Source: Aptenodytes patagonicus
Taxonomy: Eukaryota > Chordata > Aves > Sphenisciformes > Spheniscidae
Assembly (NCBI RefSeq): GCF_965638725.1
Contig: NC_134982.1
Coordinates: 44,563,182 to 44,627,181, forward strand
Direction of reading: 5' to 3'
DNA: 64,000 nucleotides
The translations under genes and the position numbers were made by a program. This document shows, piece by piece, positions 59,285-64,000 of this stretch (positions are counted from its first letter, which is position 1; every line of letters begins with the position of its first letter). A model generated the notes under the pieces. The model was given only the letters and a program-made list of their open reading frames with translations, had not been told where the DNA came from and made no database searches.

Positions 59285-59308
59285 TACACCTACAAAGCTG
59301 TAGGTGTA
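59285..59308. repeat. Perfect inverted repeat, 10-bp arms, 4-base loop
   Basis: TACACCTACA (59285-59294), loop AAGC, then TGTAGGTGTA (59299-59308). It is about 110 bp from the larger hairpin at 59135. Confidence 0.95.
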
Positions 59309-60621
59309 CTTACATACCATTAAGAAATGACTCAATTTTTAATGCACTAGATATATTCACAGGCCTGAATTCTCACAACAGATAAGCATTTTGGTTGTCC
59401 AACCTTAAAAGAGTCAATAGTAAAATTTGGTAAATCCTTGAGTTCTCTAAAGCTCAAGGTATTTCTTGACAGGCACCCCTTGCCCCCCCATCTTTCTCCT
59501 CAACAAATTGCTATTGACATCTGAATTCCATAACACTGCAAAAATGTAATGTGCATTTTTGTCCTTTTACGATTATCTCTTAGAACTGACAAGTGTACAC
59601 CAGAAACTGCTGTTCAGCTTCATGACGATCACGGATTTCTGTCTCACTCACAGCATTCTGCCTCTATGAAATGACTGGGTTCCATGATTATCCATCTTTG
59701 GTCAAGTGACTGTTAGCACTAAGACAGCCCTTCCTCACGTTGGGCTAACAACCCAAGTGAACAAAGAAAAAATTCTTATACAATGTAATTACAATTTAAC
59801 ATAAAACAAGCTAAGTACATATCAATTAATATGTAAATATACACTTGTAATTAATTGTATATTATGAAAAGAACAGTTACAAAACAAACTTGCATGCCTT
59901 TTATTTAGGAAAGAGTTCTGAGAAACAGTATACTGTCACTTATGATTATCTTCTCTCTGAATAACAGAAATAGTCTTCTGATCTATTGCATCCAAAGACT
60001 TCTCCTCATCTGTGTCAAAGCAGCACGGAGAACATGCAGAGTTCCTATACGTTACAACATAGTAGGTGATACTAATACAACCCAGTTTCTCAACTTAAAT
60101 CTGGTAATTATGGCCCTCCAATTTCCAAATAAGTATCAAATAAGTATATAATAAGTGTCATCTGACGTGCTGAGGAGAGTTCAGAATAATTAATTCACCG
60201 CTCAAGAACGTGGCAAATCAACTAAACTACCTAACTGCCAGCTACTCTAAGTATTCACATTCACATTGATATAATGCACGCAATTCCTGCCTACTTAAAG
60301 TACCATGCTTCAAAAAAAAAAAGCTTCCACTTCATCCCTCCAATTCAAACAGAATTCTTTAACTAGCACAAAAATACCCTAACTGCAAAACACAAAAGCA
60401 GACAGTTCCTTCTACCAATGAGTGCATTTTACTTTCAGCTCTTCTTTGTACTCCAGCTTATTTTAGTTGTAGTTACCACAACAAACAGTGAATATCTGAG
60501 TATGGTGTTTCATTACATAGGACAAAATGCCAAGAAATGAGGATAACGGTATTTGTACAGGAATAACAAAATCTTTAACTTCATACATGTCATAAAATAA
60601 TTCTATCCAGAGATACAAGGC

Positions 60622-60631
60622 GGGGGGGGGG
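60622..60631 (+). repeat. Run of 10 G in TLE1 upstream intron
   Basis: Simple homopolymer in the sequence GGCG(10)AGG, C-run on the transcript strand. Confidence 0.9.
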
Positions 60632-61283
60632 AGGCCAACCTGTTTTTCTAGAATATAATAAAATTAACCTTCCTTTAAAATATTCCTCATTATACATTCA
60701 CTGAACAAGTGTGAAGATCAGGAGAACTGAAATCTTTTTAATTTTTGAGCAATTCCAGAACAGTATACTATTCCCTTCCAAAAACACAAAGAAAAGTCAG
60801 CTTATAACTAGAAGTTGAAAGTTAACATTTACCACATGAAATTTCCCTTTCCTACTAAAAAGATAAACGTGTATTTTCAGCTCTTTCTGGTGTCTGTGTC
60901 TAACACCTCATGCTTCAATTAAAACCACATTTGAAAAAAATACTAAGAAATACATTTGTCCTCAATGCTACCATTAATTCACAATTTTAGACACCAGGGA
61001 AGCAATGTTGTGGACATAAATCTTACCACTGGGCTTGAAAATCTGTGTTCAGTGCACGATCCAACTATTAGAAGGTGTGGTTCACATCAAGAAGAAATCC
61101 ACAAGAACATTAATTTAGCAGCTATAGAAGACTAAAAGCTAAATAAGTACCTTGCTAGAAAGGCTATGCAAAGCAAAAAAATGTGATTACAGCAACACAC
61201 CAAGAACTTATTGTCCAAGGCATAGTTAAATATACCAAAAAGACAGCATGCAAGACTCAGACACCACAAAAAAACACCTCCCT

Positions 61284-61311
61284 CCCCCCCCCAAAAAAAA
61301 AAAAAAAAAAA
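61284..61311 (+). repeat. Homopolymer composite C9-A19
   Basis: C at 61284-61292 directly followed by A at 61293-61311 and an ACAACAAAAC tail, in the upstream TLE1 intron. The same C-then-A order occurs at 274-308. Confidence 0.95.
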
Positions 61312-64000
61312 CAACAAAACAACAAACCAGAAGAGCTGCTAAGAAAAGAATAATCTACTGATGGGAATCAACTTTGAAACCAAGTCTATGAAAACTTATT
61401 TTATGCACATTCATACACACATATAGATATCAAGTCCTTGTCCATAAAATTAATTACTGAACTACAACTAGCTGAAGAGAGAAAACAACTAATATGAGAT
61501 CACATGTGTGTACACCAAAATGTCAAAATAATACGAAAAACCTGAAAAGCCTCATAGGAAATAATTTAAAAAAAAAAAAAAAAAACACAGCCTGCTACCA
61601 AATGCAAAGACTAGCTTATTTGTACAATTAAGAAATTGCTGAAGACACTTTGACTTTCTAGATTGCTACCCAATTTCCCAAGTACATCTGTACCACTGCT
61701 AACAAGGTTAGACTCTGCAAAGAGCAAAACTGAAAGATACACATAAAGATGGTAGTAAAGACTTACATTTAATCAGGTTACAAAACAAGGCAAGCAAAAG
61801 ACAAGCTTTCCAGACAACAGTCCCTTGGTAAAAGCAGATAGACAAGTAGGAGTGGGTTCTTAAGAGGCTATTAATTTTTCTAACAAGCTAGTCATTAACA
61901 AATCTCAGAATACACAGGGGTTAAAGAAAACTGGGTGCTATGAGAAATGTCATTCCTTTGGAAAGAAAGAAACTTAATTTTCTCTTGAAAGCAGGGCTGG
62001 GTGAAAAAAACCAGTCCCAGAATAACCATTGATAAAAATGTGCAGCCGTGAGCATACACATATGGCTGGGGATTCAATAGTTCAATCTGAAAATTCTCTG
62101 TACCACTTGCAAAAAGCCTCAGACTAAAACCCCACATCTCATAAAACAAATTCAATGTGGCACCTTAATTGCACTCCACGAAAAGGCAGATTTTGAAAAT
62201 AAACCAGGAGTACTCCACTAGTTTGCATGATTATATAACCCATGTACTTTGTACAGAAAATATACGAGACTTGCCTAATGTAGGTAAGAGGTACTCAAAG
62301 ATGCTGCAGGTAGCAGGCAGCATCTAGCTAGCCGTAGCCAATCAAGACTAAAACAAGAGATCGTTCTAAACCTGTCAATGGAAAGGTAACAGATCAGTTT
62401 AAGGAATTTTAGCTTTGTCTCACTTACAATAGAGATAAGCAAAGAAGTCACTTTAGAGGAAATGACTGACTCATTCCAAGTAACACAACCACAAAGAAAC
62501 GTTACAGAACACATCAAATCAAGTGGAGAGTAGGGAGTATGTATCAAAGTAGGCGATCTACAAAGCAGTGTGAATAAAGTGCTGAGAACACTAAATAAAA
62601 AGATTAAAAAAAAAAAAAAAATCACACAGACTGTAATTTAGCTATGAAATACCAGGATACAAAATATAGCACCATACATGCACCGCTTTTGTGCCTTGAA
62701 TAGTGCAACAACTAGAACTCAGCCACAGAAAATTTATGACTGAACAAAAATAGATTTTCATAGCTTGTAATCTAAAATATTGCCAGGCATTACTAATGGA
62801 ATAAGTCATTGAAAGCTTATAAGTATCCGTGTTTAAAAGTAAAAACTTAGAGCCACTGGATTATGTGCTCTCTGAAAATATTTTATATAAGTATGCCAAA
62901 TTCTACTGAAGTCAGCAAGAATGAGTCTGACCCTTAATAAAAGAATGTTTTGAGAACAAATCCTGTTCCTTACTGTACTAAATTTAAATACACCACCATC
63001 TGATACATAACACCAACTCACTGAGCCCTCACTTCGGCAATCTTGTCAACATACCACCAGCTTTTCTTTAAGTAAATCCAAGATTTAACAGGTTTCTCAC
63101 ACTGCCAACAGATAGCAAAGTCTGTTCTCAGAAGCATGGTGGATAACAATGAAAACACATTCAGGATGGCTTTCCTAATCTAAGTCTGCTGCTCTCCTAC
63201 AGTTATGGAAAAAAAGTAGAAGAAAATACACACTTTTTTGCCTGTAATCTGGGGTACTTTTAAGGATGTTTGCATGACTGATACTACAATATATCACTAG
63301 CTATTAACAGGAGTCCAAAATGAAGGCAAACAGAAATATGTGTGTATATAACTTTCACCACAGTGTGTCTTATAACTTAGACAGTATCCTAAAAGTTATA
63401 GTTTCTGAATTTTCCCTGAAGCTGCAAAAGGAAAAATTAAACCATGATAGATCGGTAAAGATGACAGTACGTAACAGGAACACCCAGCATAGAAGTGCAA
63501 AGTGTTAAGTGAGTTTCAAAATTATGTAAGTACCTAAATAGAGAGAAACTAGTCATAACTGCAACTTTCTGTTGAAAGAAGACAGGACTGAATGCCAAGC
63601 ATGAAGGGACAAAGAACAGGTTCCAACAGTGTCGAAAAACCTGTTATAATTCTCTCTGCCCCACTCTCTCCAAGAGAGAGTGCTCTGTTTGTACCTGCAT
63701 AGACTAGTTGTCCAGAAATACTTAAAAAATAATCACATTTTTTAAGAGGTCATACATGCTCATGACTACTGCCGATGCATAAGCTCAGTCTCAACAGTCT
63801 ACTAAAGCCAAATTACTGAAAAATTTGATGTATGCTGTTTTGGTGAATTTATTTTATTGTAACATCAATAAGCCACAGCATCACGGAAGTATTTTATTTA
63901 ACCACCTCTTCATCGATTATTAAAACTTTTAAATAAAAAGAACCTGTTGTGAAAGTTATCCTACATCTATGCACAACCTGCTGCACAATTGCTTCATCAT

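Overview
The window looks like avian nuclear DNA: AT-rich, intron-rich vertebrate sequence whose recognisable interspersed repeats are almost all CR1 LINEs. CR1 3' ends with the octamer tail (ATTCTATG on the element's sense strand) are typical of birds. There is no bacterial-style gene packing, no operon, no CRISPR array and no viral block. I cannot name the species. TLE1 and TLE4 are both Z-linked in chicken, so Z linkage is a reasonable inference but is not shown by the sequence.

The only protein-coding gene I can support lies on the minus strand at 50410-56181. It is the last six coding exons of a Groucho/TLE co-repressor, covering the whole C-terminal WD40 propeller to the stop codon. Every junction has GT..AG boundaries and the reading phase carries through all six exons. 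From remembered paralogue differences ([16 protein letters not shown] and KFAYCGKW) I favour TLE1 over TLE4. The remaining N-terminal exons must lie beyond the right end of the window, because 56182-64000 appears to be intron.

Everything left of the gene (1 to about 49.8 kb) reads as an intergenic desert. It holds two sizeable minus-strand CR1 copies: 16567-18300, decayed with frameshifts and an FADN in place of FADD, and 21387-22406, 5'-truncated but with an open 311-codon frame. It also holds two or three short CR1 3'-end remnants, a 560-bp polypurine tract (32791-33351), a GC-rich C-biased patch (38750-39115), a degenerate minisatellite near 7.3 kb and several long G/C homopolymers. The TLE introns carry two striking G-rich blocks, including an uninterrupted run of 26 G. 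The large upstream TLE intron holds two perfect short hairpins about 110 bp apart (59135-59172 and 59285-59308).

I see no convincing new multi-gene system. The most checkable oddities are the G/C and purine tracts, the paired hairpins, the AGAG double splice acceptor of the first WD40 exon, and the small tandem duplications.
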